A stretch of DNA of 64,000 nt, taken from positions 3,557,421 to 3,621,420 of the forward strand of contig JAVFKD010000015.1 of NCBI GenBank assembly GCA_036429605.1, written 5' to 3'. Each line of letters opens with the position of its first letter. Positions within the stretch are counted from its first letter, which is position 1. Origin of the DNA: Cladobotryum mycophilum. Taxonomy: Eukaryota > Ascomycota > Sordariomycetes > Hypocreales > Hypocreaceae. The notes beneath the pieces are model-generated. The model was not told where the DNA came from. It saw only the letters and a list, made by a program, of their open reading frames with translations, and did not search any database. The position numbers and the translations under genes were made by a program. This document shows positions 1 through 10,700 of this stretch, piece after piece.

Positions 1-584
1 GACGATGGTACGAATCCGTTCCCCAGCACGCCGCCACCGTTGAAGGTGGTTTTGAATCGGGGTTTTGATGAGCTATCGCCCGAGATACTTTGATGACTGG
101 CTCTCTCATTTTCTGTAGATCGCTGTCGCGTTCTCGCGTTACCGAGTCCCAAACCTGCCGGCCTGTCGTCCTCCTCCTCTTCCTCTTCCTCATTACTCTC
201 TTCTTCATCGTCGTGCCGCCGGCCGAGGCCCATTGTGGGCCTTTCATCCTCGGATTCGTCATCCTCATCGCCTTCGTCTTCTGGCTTTTGCGCATTTGTT
301 GACACGAAATTCATGCCTTTGGTACGCAGTGTTTTTCTCTTCCACTTGGAGCCTGGCTTGTCATCTTCGCTGTCGGAGCCGAATATCCCCAGAGCTGCCT
401 TTTCCTTGTTGTTTCCACCTAAACGGCGTCGCTTTCTGGGATTATAGTCGCCGAAGTCATTGTCGTCGTCATCAAGTCCAGGTACTCGATGTTCATCTTC
501 AGATTCTGAGTCGGAGGAAGAGTAGTCGGCAGCAGTAGCTTTGGCATTGAACGGAAAGAATGACGGGTGCGAATTAGTATCCAT
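1..584 (-). CDS. TFIP11/Ntr1-like G-patch splicing factor, N-terminal part (cut by window edge)
   Basis: The frame reads from an ATG at 584 down to base 1 without a stop (194 codons) and continues outside the window. The N-terminus is acidic and serine-rich. The segment FGDYNPRKRRRLGGNNKEKA followed by ALGIFGSDSEDD is the signature of the TFIP11 N-terminal region (TIP_N). Further acidic blocks follow, then KPRF and GNGFVPSS, which in fungal homologues lies just before the G-patch. In this family (yeast Ntr1/Spp382, human TFIP11) the G-patch activates the DEAH helicase Prp43 to take apart the intron-lariat spliceosome in the nucleus. The G-patch and C-terminal domain are not in view, so the assignment rests on the N-terminal motifs. 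No intron is seen in this part. It is transcribed away from stu2 across a 1.86-kb gap. Confidence 0.8.
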   Translation of the reverse strand, partial: MDTNSHPSFFPFNAKATAADYSSSDSESEDEHRVPGLDDDDNDFGDYNPRKRRRLGGNNKEKAALGIFGSDSEDDKPGSKWKRKTLRTKGMNFVSTNAQKPEDEGDEDDESEDERPTMGLGRRHDDEEESNEEEEEEEDDRPAGLGLGNARTRQRSTENERASHQSISGDSSSKPRFKTTFNGGGVLGNGFVPS

Positions 585-2447
585 GGTTACGGCGACAACT
601 TGGGATTAGCCATGGGAGGTGATGTTTGCTTGTGGCCGGAAGGATGGCTGAGAAAGAAGGCTGTCGCCTAGGATGGCAAATGGGTGTCAATAGTCATCAC
701 AAAGCTTTGGGAGAGGAAGCTCCATGATTTCTTATCGCTAATCTTATCAGCACGTGATCGCATGACCATCTCATTGTTTTGTTTTGTTTAGCTTGGCTTG
801 TTGATATGTTGCGTCATTGCCTTGACAGTTTTCATGTCTTCATTGCTTTGTCTCCTTGGCTTGGGCTTATTTCCTCGAAGAGAAGATAGAGATTGTGTCT
901 TGCTGGAGACTTTGGGCAATTTTTCTGAATGAATTTATGACGCCTCTGTTATCATTACTAACTCTACTCCGTAGATCTGGAATGGTCACATGTCTCTTTA
1001 CCTTTATCACATAATTATGCTTGTAGAGAAACACCACCACCATGCTTCAAGGAACTGACACGTTTGGGCCATTGTAGATCCGAAGCGCCTTCTTGTCGTG
1101 TGCCTGACGCCACATCATTAGAGAAGAGATTGCTTAAGGACCTGAGGATTGTGACCTCATATCATGTGTACCGGGCATTAATGGGAGACAATGCAAGTAG
1201 AGGCAAAAGTTGGACCTGATTCTCTCTGCACAGGTACTGCGTGAATTAGCCAAGTAGATGTTCACATAAAAACCTCTGTATTAGCATCGTGAAGAGCCAA
1301 TAAGCAGGGATGATCTCTCTTTTTACTATGGATTCTGTTTTTCTTTTCTTTCCCCTTCACATGCATGGATGTTGCTTTTTGTTGCTGGGGGGCTTGGTGG
1401 TCGCATAGGGGACAAACAGGGTTGGGGGGCTAAACACCGCTAAACTAGGCGCTGTACTTCATGTACCCGTGGGACCCTCCAGGGCTATCATCAACTGTAA
1501 TTATAATGGAATTAGTGGCCCTGAATCAACTACCGCGACTTACGGTCTGGGTGTCTGGACGCCGTTTCTGATTGGTGACTTGATGGTGGTGGTGGTGTGT
1601 GTGTGTTGACGTTTTGCGATTGACATGGGCAACCCTCCACCAACACCACAATCACCACCACAATCTTTGCGCAAGACACGTCTTTTGTCTTCCTTACCGG
1701 ACAACAAAGCTCGACGAACAACCACCCTCTCTATTTTCTCACTTCTCCTTTGATCTGACAGAGTACATATTTTTCTTGCTGTTGAACAGCCGTTAATGAT
1801 TACAGGCTGTGAAGCGTCATCCCCATTGTCATTGTTTCTGCGCATAGTCGGGAATTGTTGCTGGTATTTGGTCTTTGCTCCAAAACCTTCAAATTGAACA
1901 GGGTCTCTCCGGGGGTCTTGTCTCTCGCCTTTGCCCCCCTTTACGTATATCTAATCTCGTGTACTCCCGTCCAGTGCGCTGTACATACGACGACTGCCTA
2001 CGACTACCTACTGCCTGCTACCTACGGAACGGATACTCCTTACCTCGCTTGCGTGTCTCCCGGTTAGACAAGTTGAGAAAGCAAACGTGGTGACTGGTAC
2101 TTGCAGTTCCCGCTCCCTGCTGCCTATTACAAGCCCAAACAAGCCTCCCCTGGATATTGGATATTGCACGTCTGACCCAAGGTCTACTGCTTTCTTGTTG
2201 TTGTTTTTGTCGGTATGTTGCTCGCTCTCTCGCTCCTTTGCTTGCCCCTCCATGTGCTACCTTGCCTTTCCTTTCCTTTCTTGTTGCCCTCTGCATCACA
2301 ACAATGCGGCATCGTCATGGCATCTTCAGAAGACTGATCAGCAAAATAGTCCGCGCTGTCAAACGACGCCCCAACCGACTTTTAAGCTATAGAAGACGCC
2401 AATCCTCTACTTCAGTCTACCATCCCCACGGCCCTCCCTCTGCGAAA
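585..2447. promoter_or_regulatory. Divergent intergenic region between the TFIP11-like gene and stu2
   Basis: 1.86 kb separates two start codons on opposite strands, so both promoters lie here. The stu2 side has a pyrimidine-rich stretch at about 2200-2300, typical of fungal transcription start regions. The frame of stu2 stays open upstream of its ATG, but the extra residues are basic, low-complexity and unlike the family. Also present are a GGTGGTGGTGTGTGTGTG tract near 1584-1604 and one TACTCCGTA 9-mer at 965-973. No other gene is supported. Confidence 0.5.
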
Positions 2448-5251
2448 ATGGCCGAACAAGAGGAGGACTTTAGCTCCTTGCCGATCCCCGATCGCTTCAC
2501 ACACAAGGTACCCATTCTCTCTATATCCTTACTTAGCTATTCGCAGCTGACTCGTTTCTAGAATTGGAAAGTTCGCAAGGCAGTATACGAAGATGTCGCC
2601 AAACAGTTTTCCGTCACCCCGGACGAGTCCGACCCGGCCTTCCGTCCCTTTCTCAGCGATCCCAGCTTATGGAAATCAGCTGTTGCCGATACCAACGTAG
2701 CTGCACAACAGGAGGGCATCATCTCTCTCTGCGCATTTCTCAAGTTCGGCGGGCGAGATGGCGCTTTGCGCACAAGAGGTCTCACCATCACTCCCATGGT
2801 TGAAAAGGCTCTGTCTTCAACCAGAGCTGCAGTCAAACAAAACGCTCTCGAGGCATTGCTATTATACATTGAACTTGATGTTGCCGCCCCTGTTATTGAG
2901 GAGATTTTGCCTGGTCTTGGAAACAAAGTGCCAAAGAATGTTGCCGCCACATTGAATGCGCTGACACAAATCGTTCACAACTATGGCTGCAAAATCATCG
3001 ATCCAAAACCTATCCTCAAAGTCCTCCCTAAAGCCTTTGGTGCCGCTGACAAGAACGTTCGTGCTGAGGCTACGAACCTTGCTGTAGAGTTATACAGGTG
3101 GCTGCGTGAGGCTATGAAGCCTATGTTCTGGGGAGACTTGAAACCTACACAACAAGCGGATCTGGAGGCGCAATTCGAGAACGTCAAGGCCGAAGGACCA
3201 CCGAAGCAGGAACGATTACTACGATCTCAACAAGATGTTGTGGATGCTGGCCCGGGTGGAGGTGAAGACGGCGAAGACGGCGCCGAGGAGGGAGAAGAGC
3301 CAGCTGAGATTGATCCCTTTGCATTGGCCGAACCGGAAGATATTACCCAAAAGATTCCACCCAACTTCAACGAACTTCTTGCATCATCAAAGTGGAAGGA
3401 TCGTAAAGAGGCTGTTGATGGTCTGTACCAGGCACTCAGCGTCCCTCGTATCAAGGATGGCGACTTCAACGATGTTACCCGAGGCCTGGCCAAGTGTATG
3501 AAGGATGCCAACGTGGCGGTTGTCACCCAGGCCGCGCTATGCATTGAAGCATTGGCAAAAGGTTTGCGACAAAGTTTCAGCAAGCACCGCCCGACTGTCA
3601 TGCAGCCTATCATGGACAGACTCAAGGAAAAGAAGGCGTCTGTCGCGGATGCCCTGGGTGCTGCTCTTGATGCTACATTTGCGTCGACTTCCTTGACGGA
3701 CTGTTCTGAAGATATTTTTGCATACCTTGTGAACAAGAATCCACAAGTCAAGGAGGGCACCATGAAATTTCTTATCCGCTGTCTTCGCACTACTCGCGAC
3801 GTACCTAGTAAACCAGAAATCGCAGCTATTTGCGAAGCTGGAAAGAAGTTGCTCGCAGAATCTAGCCCTGCTCTTCGTGATGGAGGTGCTGAAATTCTTG
3901 GAACCGTAATGAAGATTATTGGCGAGAGGGCTATGACGCCTAACCTCGAGGGTCTCGACGACATCCGAAAAACCAAGATCAAGGAATTCTTTGAGACAGC
4001 TGAGGTTAAGGCGAAGGAAAAGCCCAAGCCAGCACCTAAACCGGCTCCAGTTGCAGCACCAAAGAAGGCTCTTGGGAAAAAACCCGTTGCGAAAAAGGCT
4101 GCGGCCCCGCCCATTATGCCTGCGGAAACAGCCCCTGCGCCGACTTCGAAACCTCCTGCTGGCAAGCTAGGTCTCTCCAAGCCCGGTGGTGTTGTAGGCG
4201 GGCTCAAGGCGCCTCAGAAGCGAACTCTTGGTGGAGTCTCATCCCCCGGAGGCCCTCGGGAGCCCCTATTATGCCACCAGAGGATGACTATGCGCCACCG
4301 ACGCCACAGCCCAGAGCTGGATTGTCTCGTGGTTTGGCTGGCCGTTCTTTGGCTAAGCCTGCCGCAGCACCGATCCAAATGCCCCCCGATTCACCTCCGC
4401 CGTCAAGTGGTCTTACTGCTATAGAGAGAGCTGAACTAGAAGAGCTGCGAGCCGCCAACGAGAAGCTGACCCGTCAAGTGGAAGAAATGAGACAAGAGCG
4501 AAGCAAATTCATGTCTGAAATCCAAGAGCTGAAGAACCAGAATGCTGGACTTATTGAGGATCACACGCGTGATGTGCTGAGCATTAAGGCCAAGGAGACG
4601 CAGTTGGTTCGCGCCCGCAGCGATGCTGAGGCGACAGAGCAGGTAAATGAAAGGCTACGTCGTGAGCTTGAGCGCTTAAAGAGAGCGCTTAACCGTGCTG
4701 AGGGTTTAAATACTGCCACTTCAGGCATGGTTAGTCCTGGTAAGTCATCTCTTTGTTGATCCAGATTCCCAGCATCGGTTATTAACTCTATCTTGTCAGG
4801 TATTACATCTCCTATACACGATGACGCTGGTATATATCGTGATTCCATGTCCGCTACTGCCAGTCGCAACAGGATGAGTCTTGCAAGCACGCTATCAGAA
4901 GAAAAGGAGAACGGAGACGCGCCATATCCAAGGAACAAGCTGAGCCCCGAATTGCGATACACGGGTAGTACCACATCGTCCGGGCGCGGTTCTCCTGCTA
5001 GAGGCATGAGAAATGTGGTGTCCCCTCATGATGATGGTAGCGATGTTTCATCGAGAGAGCGTCCTATCTCGTCTCTCCCGCAGCCATCATCCAACGGAGG
5101 CGTGGAGAGCTGGAGACGAGCAGCAGAGGTGACCAGTCAGCTGAAGGCAAGAATTGAGCAGATGAAGGTATGTTTTATTGAATCGCGCCCTCTTCAAGCA
5201 CGTTGTGGATCTGACACCTTGAAGGCCAAGCAGGGATTTGCTCGACCTTGA
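2448..5251 (+). CDS. stu2: Stu2/XMAP215-type TOG-domain microtubule polymerase
   Basis: Exons 2448-2507, 2562-4739, 4800-5167 and 5225-5251; model of 877 aa if one base is added near 4243 (see findings). Family role: XMAP215/Stu2/Alp14 proteins bind tubulin through TOG domains and speed microtubule growth at plus ends, spindle poles and kinetochores. Two TOG arrays are visible, about residues 10-240 (NWKVRKAVYEDV...) and 285-505 (SSKWKDRKEAVDGLYQAL...). A basic Ala/Pro/Lys linker follows, then a coiled coil at about 637-737 (AIERAELEELRAANEKL...), then a Ser-rich tail ending ARIEQMK-AKQGFARP, a conserved fungal C-terminus. Two TOGs plus a coiled coil is the dimeric fungal layout. Splice sites are GTACCC/CTAG, GTAAGT/TCAG and GTATGT/GAAG. 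The ATG at 2448 (MAEQEEDFSSLPIPDRFTHK) fits the family. Coding frame changes from 4240 to 4271. Confidence 0.9.
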
Positions 5252-6569
5252 GAATGACACTTAATGATAACTGATGAACTACGCACAAACATCAAACTCT
5301 TCTGTCGAGTGTACTGTGGTCCACAAATATTAATGACTAGACAATAAACTCGGCAGCTCCGCGAGGCACCTGAGCCTAACGGGACATTGTGCATTTCTCG
5401 GCGTTGGACTCATACCCTCATACCCCTTTTGCATGAATTTGGTTGATAGAAGTATAAATGTGGGCATAATGATTGGGAAGCTCAAAATTGTATGAGTGGC
5501 TTACATATATGGGGGTTGATGAAAGTTTATGTTACATGGACCTATTTGGGCAGGAGGTTCAGCCTTCATTATACCAACCAATTCATTCGACATCTGTCCA
5601 CCGGGTTCTTTAGAGGACTTGGTCCGCAAGGTCTTGTTCTTTACGATATAAGCTTTTTTTAACGAGAGGTGCTGCGATTGATTGGGTTTGTGGCATGTTT
5701 AGTATGAATTTAACTTTAGTTGTTAAGACAATTTCTCCCATGGTGGTGTGAATGTGACAATGTAGCAACATCTTGGTGTCTCTCCTTACAAATGGGGCTC
5801 CCCCTAATTCAAAGGTCTCAGCATTATGGGATAGTGGCACCAGTGACTGCAGAGAAAAAATGAATTGGTAGCTTAGCTTGAGAAGGAGAAGAAAAGAATA
5901 GACAGATATTGTCCGACTGGTGTCATTTTAGGTCTCTTTTCTCTGTATGCTTCTTTTAGGGGTTAACCAAGGGGATCTTGTCGGTCAATGCCATATATGA
6001 ACCCAGTTGGTGTTGAAGGAGAATAACAAATAAAATGAAATCTTCGAATAACCAGCATGTTCAACATGTCCCCAAAATACCCGAGTGCTATGGTCTTGTA
6101 AGCGCCAGTGTTCTTTCCCGTCTCTTGCGGTTCAATATTTGTCTCCTGAGATCGTTCGTGCATTCTTTTGAGATCCAAGTTTGAGTCAACAATCCCCGTG
6201 ATCTAAACCTGGCCGCTCACTGACGGGTAAAGCTCGTGGCGGTTTGGAATGAAAACTCAGCAATTACCGACTCGAGAACTGCACTATTGTGGGATCACTT
6301 CTTGGTCGTTGATATCAATCTGGTGGCTCCATTCTACAAGTTTCTCGCCATTGTCGAAAGGGGGGCTGGCTGGTAACTTGACTACATCATTGGTTTCACT
6401 AAGCTAAGACACAGGTATGGATTGTTAATGAATCCTTCTAGATGCTCTATGTATATGGTCTCATTGTTGTACACTTATGGTTGATAGGGAGGTGATGTAC
6501 CAAGAGGTTCTTAGACCGACGATATCACGACCTGAAGGGCCGATCTGGGTAAGGTGTGATTAGATGACT
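5252..6569. other. Gene-free 3' flank of stu2
   Basis: Rather AT-rich, with short unrelated open frames on both strands and no recognisable domain. Apart from the 3' UTR of stu2, I see nothing here that supports a gene. Confidence 0.5.
5343..5348 (+). terminator. Candidate poly(A) signal of stu2
   Basis: An AATAAA hexamer lies 92 bases after the stu2 stop codon, at a normal distance for a fungal 3' end signal. This is inference from motif and position only. Confidence 0.35.
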
Positions 6570-7768
6570 TCACCTATCTGAAGCATTTGCATCAAGAGCG
6601 TCCGACAAGAGCCTCTTGAGTTCTTTCGGGCTTCGGAGCCCTAATCGTAACTCGTTGCGATCGATTAGCCACTGGTGACGCCAGTCATTAATCACACCCG
6701 CACCGAGACATGGCTGCTCCAACGACTTAATGCTACCAATGGCAGCTATGGACTTTGCGGTAACATGGGCCATGTTTGGGCATATTTCCTCCTTAATTCC
6801 CGGGCTAGGGTATTGAGAGGGAGGAGGTGAGGTTTGACCATCTTCCATTCGACAGAAGCGGAAGAAGGTGACAGTCCATGAGTTCCGGAGTACCATCCAT
6901 GATAGAAAGTCTATACATGTGTTAATGCTGTGAAGTAAAGTCGATGATCAGCTCCGCCGTTTCCCTGTCTATACCTGTGACAAATGGTACAACCAACCTT
7001 TCAATATCACGAAATGCAAGTGCCCGTAGCCCAAAAAATGATTCATTACCTGTTGTCCGATTGGTATCTTTTTCTTCTTCTTTCTTTTTGGCTCTCTCCC
7101 CTCCTAATCACACTTGCTCCATCGACTTTTGCTCCTCAGGTACTGGTACAACCACTCTGGGGTGTCTAGACCCTTTGTCTTTAGCTTTTTTGACCTTCTT
7201 CTCCGGTGGTGGTGGGTATGCTTTCAGAGTGATATCCTGCCACTCCTTGGACTCTTGATAAGCCCTACCAACAATAGACGCCATAGGAGCGTTTAATAAA
7301 TCCGCCGATACCGCGGGTTTCAGGAGTTGCGCCGTCAACTGAAAAGCCGTTAGTCCATGACATGTATATAGACGTAAAAGGCATATACAATGTCCTCTGC
7401 ATAATGTTTCTGGAGTTGTTTAATATCCTTGATATCTGTTGGGGTTTTTAGTACATGGCCATGTGGCGAGTTTGAGTGCTGGAGCATTACATTGGCTGCT
7501 AAAGCTCACCTTCCTGAGCCTGTCTCATATCCAGCATAGATTAATGGCCTCAGGCCGGCCATCTTTGGTAAAGAATTTGGAAGAGGTGTGCTAAAGGCTG
7601 CTGGAATAAAAGACTTGGTTGCGGTGTGAGGGACATGTTGGTTAATCTAAAAGCCGGGTACCCTACCTGTTGACAGGTAATTGTGCTTCCAACATAGCAC
7701 CTGTATGACTTGAGTGCTTTGGGATCACACTTTCCGTAGTTCCACCAGTGCTGTATATAACATGTCAT
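6570..7768 (-). pseudogene. Broken multi-exon gene relic of unknown family
   Basis: Reading the minus strand, several open pieces join in phase across intron-like gaps. The pieces are 7667-7768, 7510-7600, 7389-7435 and 7338 downward. The gaps are 7601-7666 (GTAGGG...CCAG), 7436-7509 (GTGAGC...TACTAAA...CAACAG) and 7339-7388 (GTATAT...GACTAAC...TTTTCAG, 50 bp and fully canonical). The joined frame includes DIKDIKQLQKHYAEDI, AYQESKEWQDITLKAYPPPP and a Lys-rich stretch. It then meets a TGA at 7108-7110 and continues in the same frame (GLRALAFRDIERLVVPFV) to a TAA near 6925. The second piece also carries in-frame TGA and TAA. All these stops could arise from CGA or CAA by C-to-T change. A further open piece, 6570 to about 6922, follows in another frame. 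I do not recognise the protein. Alternatives are a live gene with a different exon map, or chance. Confidence 0.35.
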
Positions 7769-10700
7769 TTCTGGGTCGTTCGCTACCGGGTAGTATTAAG
7801 GACTAAGGAATGAAACCCAACATATTAAGTACTTATATAATGGACGAATTCGTTCCCTTCGTTGCTCTCGATTGAATGGTGTATGGCTGGCAGGTTGTTC
7901 ACGCCCAAGTGGATAATAGACAAAGCCCCAGCCACCAATAGCTATATTGTAAATCTATTCATACAATGCAAAGCCAACAGACGGATGGATTCGGGTGGAC
8001 ATATTGATGATTATACCAGCGTCTGCTTCGAATAGCATGACCCTCCCCGCGCAAATAGCATCTAATTAAACTTAATCTTTTATAAGCTCATTGCCATCTC
8101 TTCTTGCCTCACCACTATTGGACTCTGAAGCATTTCTCACCAAACCTAACCACTTCAAACATAACCTGAGGCCAAAAGCCGGGCGGAATCAAGTATCTTT
8201 CACCTGCTATGAGCCACAGATACTTGGTTTTAGCCAGCATGAACTAGAAAACTTCAACCAAGGAAGTAGAGCGTATACAATACGGGGCAATCAATGAAGT
8301 CTGGTCGACCGATGTTAGTCCTGTCGCCTCGGTGACTCCTCCGAGGCCTCTAGAAAACAACTCTACCTCACCCGCCACCAACCATTTCGGAGAAATACCT
8401 TCTATTGCCAGCTTTCTTCGTTTCAGCTGACATGCTTGTGCATAGATATCCTCCTATCGCATCACAACACGTCGGTCCTAGAAAGATGCTGATCCCGAGA
8501 ACACAGTCAACCTATCCCCCCCCCTTTTTTTCCAATTCTAAACATGGATTGACACCTATGCAGCTTAATTTGACCATGATATATGGCTTCTAAGCACTTG
8601 CTATCCTTTCGGAAGGTAATCATCCATCTATATATTGTGGCAGCTACGGACATGGACTCTTTCTGAACACGGGCATCTTATGTGACTACGTCTCGGCGTG
8701 CAGATAGCAACAGAACGTCTGCCGCCGTGTTCTTCAGTATGGATCACTATTGCTGGGCATTCTAGGACGTTCAGACGTTACAAAGTAGTGATGATACATC
8801 ATCTCATAAAACCCCGTCTGCATCTTTGCAGTCAGAGCCGGGCATCGTTCATTCACACACCACCAAGGCAGTACAGCATTGATGCAGTCACCCATGACTT
8901 CTAGCCACCCATATAAGATCCCGGTATGATATAGGGAAAATATAAATGCACATCTGACATATGAACACCCCAGAGTCACATATTGATGAGCTGACAACCT
9001 CCGCAGGACATTTCAAACCCCCTCCATCATCGTATCTCTCATCAGCCGTATCGCAAGTGAGGCATTTGCCATTCATCCGACCCCCTGAGGCACCCTTTTT
9101 CTTCCCTTGCTTAGAAATCTTTTCTGCTCCTGGTATTCTTCTTCTGGCATCGCCAAAAAAATACGGCTCTCAACGGAACCGGGGAAGGGAAAGGAGAGCA
9201 AAACACCGATTCTCCCCCTCCCCCGTTCCCATTCTCCCATTCCCGTCCCGCACTTTGCCGATTATCCTCAAGAGAACTAGTCCATCTATTAGAAAGCGGA
9301 CGTTCCACGACAGGAAATGTTAGTTTAATCTCTCAATTCCTTGTAGTCATACAGTGGCCACGAAGGGCAGGAGATGGTTTCCAAGGGAGCAGGGTTACCC
9401 CCCCCCTTTCTCCTCACGAACCCCGTTGGGAATTTCTACTTTTGGAAATGTCTGCAGCACCCATAGTATATATGCATGCAACAAGGTGCATAGATTGGGT
9501 TGGGCACCAATGCAAAGATAATTTGCCTAGGTAAGTGGGAAAAGTCAAAAAACCTAAATAAGCAAAGAACTTTCTCAGCACCAAAAAAAAAGTCAATGAC
9601 GCTCAATCCTTGTATCAATTTGCATAGAAACTGGGCTGTTTCGACGTAACCCCCCTCCCTCTCATCCCCATCCCATGTTCCAATTTGTGAACAGATGTAG
9701 GTCTTTTATTTCTCTTTCATGCATATTGTTTCGCGGATAGAGCGCTGGTGGGCTATAGATTGGCCTGTGGGCCATTCCATCATATACGAGATCCCAAAGG
9801 GGCCCATCTCAAGGGGGAGGGGGACAATCAGTCAAGCTGAGGTGCCTCTCGCGAAAGTCCATCCTCGACCAGCTGTCACATACGCAGTCGGTCAACAGCA
9901 AATCCAACGTTACAATCCGCTGTCATTCCATTCCATTTACAAGCCCAGCATGCGCTCATGATCACCTCAGTCACTCCACATTACTCTCACCGTCTCTCGT
10001 GATCAGTTTTCTCACAGCCGCCCGTAGGACTCTCACCCATCTCTCTCTCTGCCCTATATTCCAGAAACACTAGAAACTGCCATCGCCCCATGTCCCATAT
10101 CTCCTCCCCTCCCACATCAGATAGGCCAACAAGTTTTTTCGGTTGTGAGCTGGACCACCCCCCCCTACCTCCCCCTTCTTTTCCCCTCTCTCTCTCCCTG
10201 CTCTTTCATGAACTGAGGGTGTGCATTTGGAGAAAGAGCTACTATCCTCTTTTTAATACCCCAGCATACGCGAGCTGCTCCAGCCAGCCCTGTCGGCAAC
10301 AAGGTGGGATGTTGAATGGGGAGAGTGGAGGGGGTGCGTTTTCTCGTCCATCATGCCTTGCAAGGGGGGATACCACCGTATGTCGGTCACTCGACCGGAT
10401 CGGTCTATGCCTCCGACTCCCATCGCACATCATGTTAGGCTGGATCGAGAAAAAAGACCAGAGACTCTCAAGGGCGCGTGCTTCCTTTCGTTCCCTGCCA
10501 TAATAGTTACAGGTATACCTACCCACACTCAATATGCATACAACGCTTGCTCCGGCAGAATAACTTCTTAACTCATCGCATATAGCCAAGGGAGGGTGGT
10601 AATCAGCCCTACCGACTTGCCGCCGGGGAGGAATGGCAGATTTACCCTTTTTTCCTTTTTGATGGGCGCATTTCGCTTGGTACTCGGAAGATGCAACAGG

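Noticed and set aside
3227..4207. 326-codon open frame on the minus strand opposite stu2
   Set aside because: It is a mirror of the TOG coding region caused by codon bias. It has no domain, splice sites or start context of its own.
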